This document shows positions 8,678 through 17,782 of a DNA stretch of 64,000 bases, in pieces (the first letter of the stretch is position 1; every line of letters begins with the position of its first letter). This stretch comes from Huaxiibacter chinensis (GTDB lineage Bacteria > Pseudomonadota > Gammaproteobacteria > Enterobacterales > Enterobacteriaceae). The notes beneath the pieces are model-generated. The model was not told the origin of the DNA. It ran no database searches and was given only the letters and a program-made list of their open reading frames with translations. The translations under genes and the position numbers were made by a program. The stretch is taken from assembly GCF_022171985.1 (NCBI RefSeq), contig NZ_JAJVHF010000003.1, positions 62,001-126,000 on the forward strand, written 5' to 3'.

Positions 8678-8732
8678 GGGGTTTTTTGACCTGAGCCCGG
8701 CGACTCACGTGAGCTTCCCATTCAATGCGCGC

Positions 8733-9449
8733 CTAAACCCCACCAAGATACGCTTTACGCACCTCCTGATTGCCCAGCAATTCCTGGCCGCTGCCTGCCA
8801 GGCGGATCTGCCCGTTAACCATCACGTAGCCGCGATCGGACAGCGACAGCGCATGATGCGCGTTTTGCTCAACGAGAAAGATGGTCATGCCGTTTCGCGC
8901 AAGCTCCCGCAGCGTCTGGAAGATCTGTTTTACCACGATAGGGGCAAGCCCCAGGCTCGGCTCGTCCAGCAATAGCAGTTTCGGTCGGCTCATCAGGGCG
9001 CGGGCGATGGCCAGCATTTGCTGTTCGCCGCCGGACATGGTCATTGCCCGTTGTTTACGGCGCTCTTTGAGCCGGGGAAAGAGCTCGAACATGCTCTGCA
9101 AATCCTGGGCGGCGTACTGGTTGCCTATGGGTATGGTGCCCATCAGCAAATTCTCTTCGACGGTCATATCCGGAAAAATACGGCGTCCTTCCGGGGCCTG
9201 CGCAATCCCGCCCGAGGCGACATAATGCGTTGAGCGATGGCTGATGTCGTCCCCGCAGAATAAAATCTGCCCCTGACGGATGCGCGGCTGACCAAATATA
9301 GACATCAGGAGCGTCGATTTTCCCGCCCCATTGGCACCGATCAGCGCGACGGTTTCCCCTTTGTTTACCTGTAACGAGACCTGCTTTAGCGCCTGAATCA
9401 CCCCGTAGAAGACATCCACGTTGCGAAACTCCAGCATCGGCTCACTCAT
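8733..9449 (-). CDS. livF: Branched-chain amino acid ABC transporter ATP-binding protein, LivF type
   Basis: A 238-residue ATPase, the second nucleotide-binding subunit of a leucine/isoleucine/valine-type importer. Walker A GANGAGKST is at about 37-45, the signature MSGGEQQMLAIARAL at about 138-152, and Walker B LLLLDEPSLGLAP follows. Its ATG overlaps the livG stop by 4 bp. It is the last gene of a livK-H-M-G-F operon; this is not the canonical E. coli liv locus (which lies by rpoH), so it is probably a second system. Substrate specificity cannot be fixed from sequence. Confidence 0.9.
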   Translation of the reverse strand: MSEPMLEFRNVDVFYGVIQALKQVSLQVNKGETVALIGANGAGKSTLLMSIFGQPRIRQGQILFCGDDISHRSTHYVASGGIAQAPEGRRIFPDMTVEENLLMGTIPIGNQYAAQDLQSMFELFPRLKERRKQRAMTMSGGEQQMLAIARALMSRPKLLLLDEPSLGLAPIVVKQIFQTLRELARNGMTIFLVEQNAHHALSLSDRGYVMVNGQIRLAGSGQELLGNQEVRKAYLGGV

Positions 9450-10321
9450 AAACTGACCTCGCTTTCGTCAGTGCCAAGATAAGCGGCAATGACTTTCTCG
9501 TTATGCTGGATGTGCTCGGGCGTTCCCTGGGCAATCACATCGCCATGGTCGAGCACAATGATATGATCCGATATGTCCATCACCATCCCCATATCATGCT
9601 CAATGAGAAGAACCGTGATGCCATGCTGGTCGCGCAAGAAACGGATGATTTTACTCAGCGTGCGTGTCTCTACCGGATTCAGCCCGGCCGCCGGCTCATC
9701 CAGACAAATCATCTCCGGTCCGGTACACATTGCTCGCGCAATTTCGAGCCGACGCTGTTGCCCGTATGACATTTCTCCTGCCAGGCGGTTAGCGCAATCG
9801 ACCAGGTCCACCACCTCCAGCCAGTAGAAGGCGCGGTCCAGCGCGTCGCTTTCCGCTTTTCGGTAGCCGGGGGTGTTCAGCACCCCGGCCAGCAGATTGC
9901 GGTTGACGCGCATATGCTGAGCCACAAGCAGGTTCTCTACCACCGACATCTCCCGGAATAAACGGATGTTCTGAAAGGTACGCGCCAGCCCGGCGCGGTT
10001 CACCAGATGCGTGCCGCCAAACATTTTGTAGAAGAGACGCTGTCCGAACTGCGCCGGGTTTAGCCAGTCGCCAGGCTGGAATTTTTGTCCCAGGATCTGG
10101 ATAACGTTCGTGGTTTTGCTACGCGTGGAGAAATGAATCGCGCCGCCAGAGGCTTTGTAAAAACCGGTCAGGCAGTTAAATACCGTCGTTTTACCTGCAC
10201 CGTTTGGCCCTATCAGAGCCGTGATTGACCCGCGCTGTACTGACAAAGTGACATCGTTCAGGGCTTTGATCCCGCCAAAGTGCATCATCAGATGTTCGAC
10301 ACTCAGTATCGTCCCGTTCAT
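9446..10321 (-). CDS. livG: Branched-chain amino acid ABC transporter ATP-binding protein, LivG type, with insertion
   Basis: A 291-residue ATPase partnering LivF. Walker A GPNGAGKTT is at about 37-45, the signature MSYGQQRRLEIARAM at about 198-212, and Walker B MICLDEPAAGLNPVETRT directly after it; this last is the LivG hallmark. E. coli LivG has about 255 residues; the extra length lies between Walker A and the Q-loop, about residues 64-108 (TRSKTTNVIQILGQKF and on to FGGTHLVNRAG), just before LARTFQNIRLF. The insertion keeps the frame and reads as genuine protein. Start and stop overlap neighbours by 4 bp. Confidence 0.9.
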   Translation of the reverse strand: MNGTILSVEHLMMHFGGIKALNDVTLSVQRGSITALIGPNGAGKTTVFNCLTGFYKASGGAIHFSTRSKTTNVIQILGQKFQPGDWLNPAQFGQRLFYKMFGGTHLVNRAGLARTFQNIRLFREMSVVENLLVAQHMRVNRNLLAGVLNTPGYRKAESDALDRAFYWLEVVDLVDCANRLAGEMSYGQQRRLEIARAMCTGPEMICLDEPAAGLNPVETRTLSKIIRFLRDQHGITVLLIEHDMGMVMDISDHIIVLDHGDVIAQGTPEHIQHNEKVIAAYLGTDESEVSL

Positions 10322-11607
10322 GGCGCCACTCCCTTACGCACCGCGAATCCGCTGCGGTTAATACGTATCAGTCCTCGCGGTCGCCAAATCATCATCACCA
10401 CCATCAGCACGCCGAACAGAAGTACGCGATACTCAGCGAAGCTGCGCAGGAGTTCCGGCGTAACGGTGAGGACAAACGCCGCCAGCACCACACCCAGCGT
10501 GGACCCCATGCCGCCCAGCACCACGATGGCAAGGATCAGTGCAGACTCAAAGAACGTAAAAGACGTCGGGTTGACAAAACCCTGGTAGGTGGCGAAGAAC
10601 ACGCCTGCAATACCGGCCGTGGACGCGCCCAGCGTAAAGGCCGAAAGCTTCACCAGAACGTGATTTAATCCCATTGAGCGGCAGGCGATTTCATCTTCAC
10701 GCAGTGCTTCCCAGGCCCGACCGATTGGCATGCGTGTCAGACGATGCTTGATAAACAACACCAGTAACACCACCAGCAACAGTACGGCGTAGATGAAGAT
10801 AAACTTCAGGTTGGGGTTATACGTAAGATGAAAAAACTCATGAAAAGGCGTGCCGCCTTCTTTGGCGCGCCGCCCGAACTCCAGCCCAAAAAAGGTGGGT
10901 GGCGGGGCTGAAATGCCGTTCGGTCCCCCGGTAAAGGTGAGCCAGTTGTTCAGGACGAGCCGGATGATTTCGCCAAAGCCTAGCGTGACGATGGCCAGAT
11001 AATCGCCATGCATACGTAAGACCGGAAATCCCAGCAGTGCGCCCGCGGCTGCGGCTAACAGGGCCGCCAGCGGCAGCATTGTCCAGAAACCCAGCCCGAG
11101 ATACTGGTAGCCCAGCGCCAGCCCGTAGGCGCCAATGGCATAAAAGGCGACGTATCCTAGGTCGAGTAGCCCCGCCAGACCCACCACAATGTTTAATCCC
11201 AGCCCGAGTAACACGTAAATCAAACCGAGAATCGCAACCGTGAGGACATACTTTGTGGCGACAAAAGGGAAACAGACCGCCAGCGCGATGACCAGAGGAA
11301 GGATCCAGCGCATCCGACTTTTATAACCGGGAGGGCGCACGTATACGCCCAAATTATCAGCGTCGAAACGGGACAGCAGGCGAACGCCCGTCCGCGTAGA
11401 AAGAAAGGCCGTCAGAATAAATCGGCCTGCCATCACGATAGCAACGAGCCAGGCTAACCGCCTGCCTTCAAAATTGAAGCTGTAGCCATCGAGCACGACG
11501 CCCGCAATGGGGCCGAAAATAATCAGCGCCACCATGCCGGCAAAGAGGCTATCCAGCACGCAGCGTTGTAGCGAAAAACCGTCGGGAGCATGCGCTTGCG
11601 ATGTCAT
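10318..11607 (-). CDS. livM: Branched-chain amino acid ABC transporter permease, LivM type
   Basis: A 429-residue inner-membrane permease. Multiple hydrophobic helices fill the protein; the family core GLAGLLDLGYVAFYAIGAY is at about 142-160 and the cytoplasmic coupling loop AWEALREDEIACRSMGLN at about 296-313. An N-terminal extension of two helices (15-65) precedes the core, as in E. coli LivM. It pairs with LivH to form the channel. It follows livH by 11 bp and overlaps livG by 4 bp. Confidence 0.92.
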   Translation of the reverse strand: MTSQAHAPDGFSLQRCVLDSLFAGMVALIIFGPIAGVVLDGYSFNFEGRRLAWLVAIVMAGRFILTAFLSTRTGVRLLSRFDADNLGVYVRPPGYKSRMRWILPLVIALAVCFPFVATKYVLTVAILGLIYVLLGLGLNIVVGLAGLLDLGYVAFYAIGAYGLALGYQYLGLGFWTMLPLAALLAAAAGALLGFPVLRMHGDYLAIVTLGFGEIIRLVLNNWLTFTGGPNGISAPPPTFFGLEFGRRAKEGGTPFHEFFHLTYNPNLKFIFIYAVLLLVVLLVLFIKHRLTRMPIGRAWEALREDEIACRSMGLNHVLVKLSAFTLGASTAGIAGVFFATYQGFVNPTSFTFFESALILAIVVLGGMGSTLGVVLAAFVLTVTPELLRSFAEYRVLLFGVLMVVMMIWRPRGLIRINRSGFAVRKGVAP

Positions 11608-11618
11608 ATTTCACTCTC

Positions 11619-12533
11619 TTACACTTTGGCGACAACCGGTCGTCCAAGCAGTCCCTGAGGACGGAAGATAAGGATTACCACCAGCAATCCAAACGAGAAG
11701 ACATCCTTGTAATCAGAATTCACCATCCCGGAAAACTGTGCCTCGGCGATCCCCAAAATCAGCCCGCCCAGCATCGCGCCAGGTAACGATCCAATTCCAC
11801 CTAACACCGCGGCGGTAAAGGCTTTGATGCCGATGACAAATCCGGCGTAAAAATCGAATGTCCCGTAGTTCATCGTGATGAGTACGCCTGCCAGCCCTGC
11901 CATAGCAGCACCGATAACAAACACCAGCGAAATGATACGGTCGGTATTGATGCCCAGAATCGAGGCCATTTTCCGATCCTGCTGCACCGCCCGACACATG
12001 CGGCCTAAACGCGTCCGGTTGATTATCCAGGTGAGCAATAACATTCCCGCGAACGAGGCAATCAGGATAAAGACCTTGGTATAGGTTATCTGGACAAAAC
12101 CTTCGCCCAGGTGAAACCGGAAGACACCGTCCAGCATCGTGGGTACACCTTGTTGCCGGGGACCCTGGCTGATTTGCGCGTAGTTTTGCAGAATTAAAGA
12201 CATGCCAATTGCGGAGATCAGCGGCGCTAAGCGTGTTGAATTGCGTAGCGGCTTATAGGCAATGCGCTCAATGGTCCAGCCATATACCCCCGTGACCACG
12301 ATGGTGAAGACCAGCGTACCGAGAATCAATAAAGGGAATGACTGCAAGCCGAAGAACGAAAGCAGCGCCAGACCAATGGCGCAGAGGTAGGCCGAGATCA
12401 TATACACTTCGCCATGCGCGAAGTTGATCATGCCGATAATGCCGTAAACCATGGTGTACCCGATGGCGATCAGTCCGTAGACCGAACCCAGCGTTAACCC
12501 GTTGATGAGCTGCTGCAGGAAGAATGTACTCAT
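11619..12533 (-). CDS. livH: Branched-chain amino acid ABC transporter permease, LivH type
   Basis: A 304-residue permease. The N-terminus FLQQLINGLTLGSVYGLIAI and the following GMINFAHGEVYM are LivH hallmarks; the coupling loop CRAVQQDRKMASILGIN is near residue 185, and the end GLILGIAEAQFSG is typical. About eight hydrophobic segments are visible. It is separated from livK by 103 bp that contain two hairpins, one of them terminator-like, so expression of livHMGF may be lower than that of livK. Confidence 0.93.
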   Translation of the reverse strand: MSTFFLQQLINGLTLGSVYGLIAIGYTMVYGIIGMINFAHGEVYMISAYLCAIGLALLSFFGLQSFPLLILGTLVFTIVVTGVYGWTIERIAYKPLRNSTRLAPLISAIGMSLILQNYAQISQGPRQQGVPTMLDGVFRFHLGEGFVQITYTKVFILIASFAGMLLLTWIINRTRLGRMCRAVQQDRKMASILGINTDRIISLVFVIGAAMAGLAGVLITMNYGTFDFYAGFVIGIKAFTAAVLGGIGSLPGAMLGGLILGIAEAQFSGMVNSDYKDVFSFGLLVVILIFRPQGLLGRPVVAKV

Positions 12534-12553
12534 TATCGCGCGCTCTTATAAAA

Positions 12554-12581
12554 GGCTGCACGATCAAACAACCGTGCAGCC
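12554..12581 (-). terminator. Terminator-like hairpin between livK and livH
   Basis: A 9-bp perfect stem, GGCTGCACG (12554-12562) with CGTGCAGCC (12573-12581). Read on the minus strand it is followed by TTTTATAAG, which resembles an intrinsic terminator. It sits after the livK stop and before livH, where partial termination would give more binding protein than permease. A second small hairpin, GTAACGC-CTGA-GCGTTAC at 12623-12640, overlaps the livK stop. Confidence 0.65.
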
Positions 12582-12636
12582 AGGGATGTTATCGCACCGG
12601 TCGTCCTGGACCGGCGTTGAGCGTAACGCCTGAGCG

Positions 12637-13758
12637 TTACTGGACCTCCTGATATTTCCCTTTGTCGTCCCACTGATACACGACGTAATCGGACACCTTC
12701 AGATCGCCTTTATCATCCCAGGCCTTTTTCCCCATGACCGTTTCGACCGGGTTGGCTTTTAACCAGGCGCTGGCTTTGGCCGGGTCGGTGCTTTTGGTGG
12801 CATTAAAAGCCGCAGCAATAGCCTGAACAGAGGCGTAGGAGTAGAGGGTGTAGCCTTCTGGCTCAAATTTACTGGCGCGGAATTTTTCGATAACGGCTTT
12901 GCCGTCCGGGATCAGACGCGGATCTTTGCCGAAGGTCATATAAATGCCCTTGGTGTATTGCGCTCCCCCCGCGGCGGTAACCATCTCTTCATTGACGATA
13001 CAATCCCCGGAGAAGAACTTCGCCTGTACGCCTTGCTCACGCATCTGACGGACAAGGGGACCGGCTTCCGGATGGCATCCCCCGAAGAACACCACGTCTG
13101 GTTTCTGGGCGCCAATTTTGGTGACCAGCGCGTTAAAATCTTTTTCACCGCGGGATAGCCCTTCATACATCACGTCTTTAACGCCGCGCTTAGCCAGCGC
13201 CGCTTTTGTGGCATCCGCCAGGCCTTGCCCATAGGTATCTTTATCGTGGATGATGGCCACACGTTTGGCATGCAGTTTATCAATGATAAAGTCGCTGGCG
13301 ACCTGACCTTGCTGGTCATCGCGACCGCACATACGGAACATATCCTCCATGCCGCGCTCGGTGATTAACGGGTTGGTAGAGCCGGGGGTGATGGCGAGAA
13401 TGCCTGCATCGTTATAGACCTCTGAGGCCGGCATGGTAGACGAAGAACAAAAATGACCGACTACGGCTTTCACTTTGTCCTGATCCACGAGGCGGTTGGC
13501 TACGGAGACGGCCTGTTTAGGTTCACAGGCATCATCCCCCTGAACCAGCTTGATTTTCTCACCGTTGATCCCACCCGCAGCATTGATATCTTCGGCGGCC
13601 TGGGTGGCACCGTGCCAGTATTGATCGCCATAGGTCGCGTTAGGGCCGGTGAACGGCCCGGCTATACCAATCACGATATCGGCCTGGGCGGAAAACGCCG
13701 TAAGCAGGCTGCCTGCCAGTAAAAGCGAAAGGGGAGTTCTGATTAATTTCAGCGACAT
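12637..13758 (-). CDS. livK: Branched-chain amino acid ABC transporter periplasmic binding protein, LivK/LivJ type
   Basis: A 373-residue secreted solute-binding protein. A Sec signal peptide is clear (MSLKLIRTPLSLLLAGSLLT and cleavage after FSAQA). The mature start DIVIGIAGPFTGPNATYGDQ is the Leu/Ile/Val-binding protein signature, as are KLVQGDDACEPKQAVSVANR and the paired cysteines near MFRMCGRDDQQG. It collects the substrate for LivHMGF. First gene of the operon; the promoter should lie in 13759-13900. Whether it prefers leucine or another amino acid is not decidable here. Confidence 0.93.
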   Translation of the reverse strand: MSLKLIRTPLSLLLAGSLLTAFSAQADIVIGIAGPFTGPNATYGDQYWHGATQAAEDINAAGGINGEKIKLVQGDDACEPKQAVSVANRLVDQDKVKAVVGHFCSSSTMPASEVYNDAGILAITPGSTNPLITERGMEDMFRMCGRDDQQGQVASDFIIDKLHAKRVAIIHDKDTYGQGLADATKAALAKRGVKDVMYEGLSRGEKDFNALVTKIGAQKPDVVFFGGCHPEAGPLVRQMREQGVQAKFFSGDCIVNEEMVTAAGGAQYTKGIYMTFGKDPRLIPDGKAVIEKFRASKFEPEGYTLYSYASVQAIAAAFNATKSTDPAKASAWLKANPVETVMGKKAWDDKGDLKVSDYVVYQWDDKGKYQEVQ

Positions 13759-14219
13759 TGTAATGTTCCTTAGCTAAGAGGTTTTTGCACCACGGATAAC
13801 CTTTACGCCTGACGGCGCATTCAATCCAAAAACAAACGCAAGAACAAAATGCACTAAACGAACGACAGCCTGACAATATGCTGCTGGTAACGGCGAGGTT
13901 TCCTTACTGGTATTCACCTCTGGGACATTAAGCAAAATGCTGGCCAGAATGATTGAACCCGTGCCCAATTATCGACACTGTGAGTATAGAGCGCCGTTTT
14001 ACGCCTCCTGCGGGGATAAGGTGAAATTCCAGCAGGGATCACATCCCGTTTACAACAAAGCCCATAACTTGTGCAACGGTCACGATTTGCACTTAAAAGC
14101 ATCATCATTACTGGCGGTCTTTATACTTAAGAGGCCTGGTAGCGGCAGTAGGCGCGTGCTTCTCCTGCTGGCTGGCGTTGTGTGGTAATATTCTTTTCTT
14201 TTTTTCAGGAGTGTCAGCA
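13759..14219. other. Intergenic region between livK and yecA
   Basis: About 460 bp between divergent livK and yecA, with no ORF of convincing coding quality. It must contain both promoters. The yecA end is AT-rich with a T-run just before the AGGAG ribosome site. I see no operator I can name. Confidence 0.5.
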
Positions 14220-14888
14220 ATGACTGAAGGCCCATTAAACGAAAGCGAACTTGAGTGGCTGGAAGAGACCCTAACGTCCTACGGTCATGAAGACGCATCC
14301 GTGATTGATGTATCCGAACTTGACGGTATGTTAACCGCGTTATTATCAGGCCCCTTTGTGGTAGAGCCGGATGCCTGGCTGGTGGCGGTGTGGGGCGGAG
14401 AAAAATATATTCCGCGCTGGAAAAACGATCGTGAAATGAACCGGTTTATCGATCTTTGCTTTAAGCATTTGAATGATATTGCGGAGAGGCTGAGCGATTA
14501 TCCCGACCAGTTCGAACCGGTATTTGGGATTAATGACGTCGACGGGCAAAGCTACACGGTCGTCGAAGAGTGGTGTTACGGCTACATGCGCGGCGTAGCG
14601 CTGACCGACTGGTCAGCCCTGCCTGACGAACTGCAGGCTGACCTCGCGGCAATTGCCCTGCACGGCACCCTCGAAAACAGTGAAAAGCTGGAGTCGTTAA
14701 CGGAAGAGGAGTACGCCGGGAGTATTGAGCGCATTCGTCCTGCGGCACTGCGTTTATATAACTACTGGGTAGCAAATCCCCAGGCGCCTGCTTTGCAGCA
14801 GCCCATTGTGAATGGCGTCAAGGTTGGCCGTAACGATCCGTGTCCGTGCGGCAGCGGTAAGAAATTTAAAAGCTGTTGTCTCCACTGA
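14220..14888 (+). CDS. yecA: YecA, UPF0149 family protein with SEC-C zinc motif
   Basis: A 222-residue cytoplasmic protein. The UPF0149 domain spans about 1-170 ([27 protein letters not shown] [19 protein letters not shown]). The C-terminus [20 protein letters not shown] is a SEC-C zinc-binding motif like that at the end of SecA; E. coli YecA (AscA) was reported to bind metal and ribosomes/SecB-SecA substrates. The start ATG 14220 was chosen because AGGAG lies 10 nt before it and the protein then matches E. coli at MTEGPLNE; an upstream frame adds 14 residues. It is followed by a terminator shared with tyrP. Confidence 0.93.
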   Translation: MTEGPLNESELEWLEETLTSYGHEDASVIDVSELDGMLTALLSGPFVVEPDAWLVAVWGGEKYIPRWKNDREMNRFIDLCFKHLNDIAERLSDYPDQFEPVFGINDVDGQSYTVVEEWCYGYMRGVALTDWSALPDELQADLAAIALHGTLENSEKLESLTEEEYAGSIERIRPAALRLYNYWVANPQAPALQQPIVNGVKVGRNDPCPCGSGKKFKSCCLH

Positions 14889-14889
14889 T

Positions 14890-14922
14890 AAAAAACGGGC
14901 TACTGAGTAGCCCGTTTTTTTT
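14890..14922. terminator. Bidirectional terminator between yecA and tyrP
   Basis: Stem AAAAACGGGCTAC/GTAGCCCGTTTTT with loop TGA, flanked by A-run and T-run, so it can end both convergent genes; its right edge overlaps the tyrP stop. Confidence 0.93.
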
Positions 14923-16132
14923 AACCCACTTCAGGCAACAGGCCCGCGGCAATACAGAATTGCACCACAATGACCGCAATGCCACAGGCGAAGACCAGGC
15001 AGAGCAGCGGTTTTCCACCGGCCACGCGATACCCGGCATTCTGGTGCTGCTGACGGCTTTTCCATGCCAGCAGCGACGGAAGCAACAGGGCAAGAATCGA
15101 TAACGCCACGCCGGCGTAACCCAGCGCCATCACAAACCCACGCGGATAAAACAGCGCAAACGCAACGGGCGGCAAAAAGGTGATCGCCGCGGTCTGCAGA
15201 CGCCCGCCGACGCTGTTTTTACGCTGGAACAGATCCGCCAGATAGTCGAACAGACCCAGAGCCACCCCCAGGAACGAGGTGGCCAGCGCCAGGTCGGCAA
15301 ACAGATGCACCGCCAGCTCAACGTGAGGGGATGCGACCACGGCGCGTAACGCCATCAGGAAGCCATTCAGGCCAGAGTGATCGGCCATTAGGCCCAGAAA
15401 CGTCGTTGAATCAATACTGCCCAGCGTCACCAGTTGCCAGAAGAGATAAGCAACTAAAGGAATGGCGCTACCGATCACGAATACGCGACGCAGTTTTCGT
15501 ATGTCCCCGTTCATATAACTGACGATGCTCGGTACGCTGCCGTGAAAGCCAAACGAGGTAAAAATGACCGGGATGGCGGAGAGCGCCAGCCCTTTTTCCA
15601 GAGGGAGGGTCAACAGGTTTATACTGTGAACATGCGGTGCCAGCAGCACCAGCATCACCACCAGGAAAAGGATCTTGGCGCTAAACAGAAAACGATTGAA
15701 GAGATCGACCAGCGCCGTGCCAACGCTCACTACGCCGCCGCCAATTAAGGTAAAGAAGATCACCCCCGTGGACGGGGTAATATCTGAACCAAACCAGTCA
15801 TTGATGCTGGAGGCAATGAGTTCTCCGGCGCCGCTGATATAGGCGGCCGTCAACGCATACATCAGGAACATCATGCTAAACCCGGTGACCCACTGGCCGT
15901 AACGGCCAAGATAGCGGGCGGCCAGGGACCCCAGCCCGGTATCTGCCGGGACATGCTGATAGACCTCAAGCAGCAAGAGCGCGGTGTAACACATCAGCGC
16001 CCATAACGAGCCTAACAATACCAACGTCACGCTAAAGCCGACGCCTGCAGCGGCTAAAGGCATTGCCAGCATTCCTGCGCCTATAGTCGTGCCTGCGACG
16101 ATAAAGATACTTCCCAGGGTTCTGTTTTTCAC
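14921..16132 (-). CDS. tyrP: Tyrosine-specific transporter TyrP
   Basis: A 403-residue inner-membrane proton symporter of the aromatic amino acid (HAAAP) family, equal in length to E. coli TyrP. The start was set at GTG 16130-16132 ([20 protein letters not shown]), with AGAGGA upstream; an upstream ATG would add 11 residues with no match. Eleven hydrophobic helices are apparent, and the first helix holds the substrate-site [12 protein letters not shown]. Two TyrR-like boxes lie upstream, in keeping with regulation by tyrosine and phenylalanine through TyrR in E. coli. Confidence 0.95.
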   Translation of the reverse strand: MKNRTLGSIFIVAGTTIGAGMLAMPLAAAGVGFSVTLVLLGSLWALMCYTALLLLEVYQHVPADTGLGSLAARYLGRYGQWVTGFSMMFLMYALTAAYISGAGELIASSINDWFGSDITPSTGVIFFTLIGGGVVSVGTALVDLFNRFLFSAKILFLVVMLVLLAPHVHSINLLTLPLEKGLALSAIPVIFTSFGFHGSVPSIVSYMNGDIRKLRRVFVIGSAIPLVAYLFWQLVTLGSIDSTTFLGLMADHSGLNGFLMALRAVVASPHVELAVHLFADLALATSFLGVALGLFDYLADLFQRKNSVGGRLQTAAITFLPPVAFALFYPRGFVMALGYAGVALSILALLLPSLLAWKSRQQHQNAGYRVAGGKPLLCLVFACGIAVIVVQFCIAAGLLPEVG

Positions 16133-16200
16133 GATTTCCTCTACAGCGATACCATATCGCAACAAAATCTGCGGCGCAGAGTAAGGGAAAAGAGGTTGTT

Positions 16201-16241
16201 CGTCAAATCGGCGTTACATCTCGTGTACATAAAAATTTACA
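16201..16241 (-). promoter_or_regulatory. Paired TyrR boxes upstream of tyrP
   Basis: 16224-16241 reads TGTACA-TAAAAA-TTTACA, an almost perfect TyrR box (TGTAAA-N6-TTTACA). A weaker box CGTCAA-N6-GTTACA is at 16201-16218, closer to tyrP; the centres are 23 bp apart, close to the strong/weak box spacing known for E. coli tyrP. Confidence 0.8.
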
Positions 16242-16366
16242 ACGTAGAGCCTCGTCTCGCGTGATGCCCTCAGAGGTGCCGTTTCAGCAGATGAGAGGTA
16301 ACCTGAGCCAGCGCAAAGCACGAGGGGATACGCATCGTTAGGATGGCTCTTTTATCGGGAGGTAGC

Positions 16367-16606
16367 ATGACGTCAATACACGGGCACGCGGTACTCACAA
16401 TGATGATTGAGTCCGGTGAACACTATTCAGAAAGCAGTCTGGAAAAGGCGATTCATACACGATTTGGTGAAACGGCGCGTTTCCATACCTGTTCGGCAGA
16501 AAACATGACCGCAGCGGAGCTGGTGGCGTTTCTGAAAGCGAAAGGGAAATTTATTCCGGCAGAGAAGGGGTTTTCAACGAGTGAAAGCAAAATTTGCCGC
16601 CACTAA
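16367..16606 (+). CDS. yecH: YecH, small metal-binding-like DUF2492 protein
   Basis: A 79-residue protein matching E. coli YecH in length. Start ATG 16367 follows GGGAGG at 5-6 nt; the frame is open 24 bp further upstream without similarity. Conserved features are SIHGHAVLTMMIESG, the FHTCSAENMTAAELVAFLKAK block and the end SKICRH. Two cysteines and several histidines make metal binding plausible, but the function is unknown. In E. coli yecH lies in the tyrP-ftnA interval as here. Confidence 0.9.
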   Translation: MTSIHGHAVLTMMIESGEHYSESSLEKAIHTRFGETARFHTCSAENMTAAELVAFLKAKGKFIPAEKGFSTSESKICRH

Positions 16607-16611
16607 AAAAT

Positions 16612-16633
16612 ACGGTGCCGTAACCGGCACCGT
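16612..16633 (-). terminator. Terminator of ftnA, shared with yecH
   Basis: A 9-bp stem ACGGTGCCG/CGGCACCGT with a TAAC loop. On the minus strand it is followed by TATTTTTTAG, giving a clear intrinsic terminator for ftnA; on the plus strand the T-run is weak. Confidence 0.8.
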
Positions 16634-16639
16634 CAATAA

Positions 16640-17137
16640 TTAATTCTGAGCGTCAAGCGTCGACAGTTCTTTATCAATAAAGTACAGCCCTTCACCCGAT
16701 TTACCCGCCAGGGATAATTTATCCAGCACGGATTTAAACAGTTTCTCTTCCTCGTGCTGTTCGGCGACATACCACTGCAGGAAATTAAAAGTAGGATAAT
16801 CCTGGCTCATCATTGCTGCATGGGCCAGTTCATTAATCTTTTGCGTAATCAGCTGTTCATGTTCGTAGGTTGCGCGGAATAATTCATCCAGAGAAGCGTA
16901 TTCAGCAAACGGCGAGGCGACCGGATTAATACGCGGCAGGCTGCCGGTATCGGCCAGATAGTCAAACAGACGCTGCATATGCGTCATCTCTTCCTGAGCG
17001 TGGCGGCGCAGAAATGCTGCCGCGCCTTCAAAGCTGTGGAAGCTGCACCAGGCACTCATTTGTTGATAAAGCAGGGATGAAAAAAGCTCAAGGTTCATTT
17101 GTTCATTGAGCTTGTCGATCATTTCAGTTTTCAGCAT
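16640..17137 (-). CDS. ftnA: Ferritin FtnA (non-heme iron storage)
   Basis: A 165-residue ferritin subunit, the E. coli length. It forms a 24-mer that oxidises and stores iron. The ferroxidase ligands are visible: Glu17 (NLELFSSLL), Glu50 and His53 ([12 protein letters not shown]), Glu94 (ATYEHEQLI) and the C-terminal helix [10 protein letters not shown]. The ORF starts with ATG after GGAGCTGC-like purine sequence. A 200-bp AT-rich region separates it from yecR. Compare ftnB at 24598, which lacks key ligands. Confidence 0.96.
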   Translation of the reverse strand: MLKTEMIDKLNEQMNLELFSSLLYQQMSAWCSFHSFEGAAAFLRRHAQEEMTHMQRLFDYLADTGSLPRINPVASPFAEYASLDELFRATYEHEQLITQKINELAHAAMMSQDYPTFNFLQWYVAEQHEEEKLFKSVLDKLSLAGKSGEGLYFIDKELSTLDAQN

Positions 17138-17343
17138 GGGTGCAGCTCCGTAAATGAGAAATAGGTCAGCAAGGCCGCCACTATAATTTGTTATTTAATT
17201 ATTTGCAAAAGGTAAAATAAAAAGAGTATTTATTAAAAATACGAATGGGAATAAAACGCATTGGCGATATTTATTTATTCTAATGAGAATTGTTCGTCTT
17301 CTTATTTAAATATGCTGCCCGTTTTGAACCGGCAGCATACCGG

Positions 17344-17679
17344 TTAATACCAGGGATTTGCACCGGGCCTGGTGGCATAGCCAAGACATTTGTACTGAAT
17401 GGTCATGGTTTCATTCAGGCACACGGACCCGCTCACGAGTGAACAGGTTTTAATAGGCTCACCGTAGAACGAGGCGGTGGCATAGCCCATGCTCTGGCAT
17501 TCACGCGTCGCTGTCCCGTTGGTGAGGTAGGCGTCATAGCGCGCATTTTGCAACATCGCCTGGTTGTAGTTGAGCCTGACAACGCCATTTGGCGCATCCA
17601 CATGACTGACTTCGGCCTGACGGGTGATAGTGCATCCTGCCAGCAGCAGGAGGGCTCCCGCGATGATTACATTCTTCAT
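17344..17679 (-). CDS. yecR: YecR, flagellum-associated small lipoprotein
   Basis: A 111-residue predicted lipoprotein: signal MKNVIIAGALLLLAGC with a lipobox LLAGC at residues 12-16. E. coli YecR is reported as part of the FlhDC-dependent regulon. The mature part has four cysteines (CQSMGYATAS, KTCSLVSGSVC, KCLGYATRPG) that could form disulfides. Its position next to ftnA is conserved. The upstream FlhDC box cannot be identified by eye. Confidence 0.88.
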   Translation of the reverse strand: MKNVIIAGALLLLAGCTITRQAEVSHVDAPNGVVRLNYNQAMLQNARYDAYLTNGTATRECQSMGYATASFYGEPIKTCSLVSGSVCLNETMTIQYKCLGYATRPGANPWY

Positions 17680-17782
17680 GGTTCGCTCTGTCTATAAGAA
17701 GATACACTATCCTACCGCCCTTCAGGCTGCACAATGGGCAGAATAGCCTGACAATCATCCCTTTCTCTTTGCCACGGTGCGG

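Noticed and set aside
8643..8975. Plus-strand ORF reading from the right repeat into livF
   Set aside because: It runs through a terminator hairpin and then antisense through livF.
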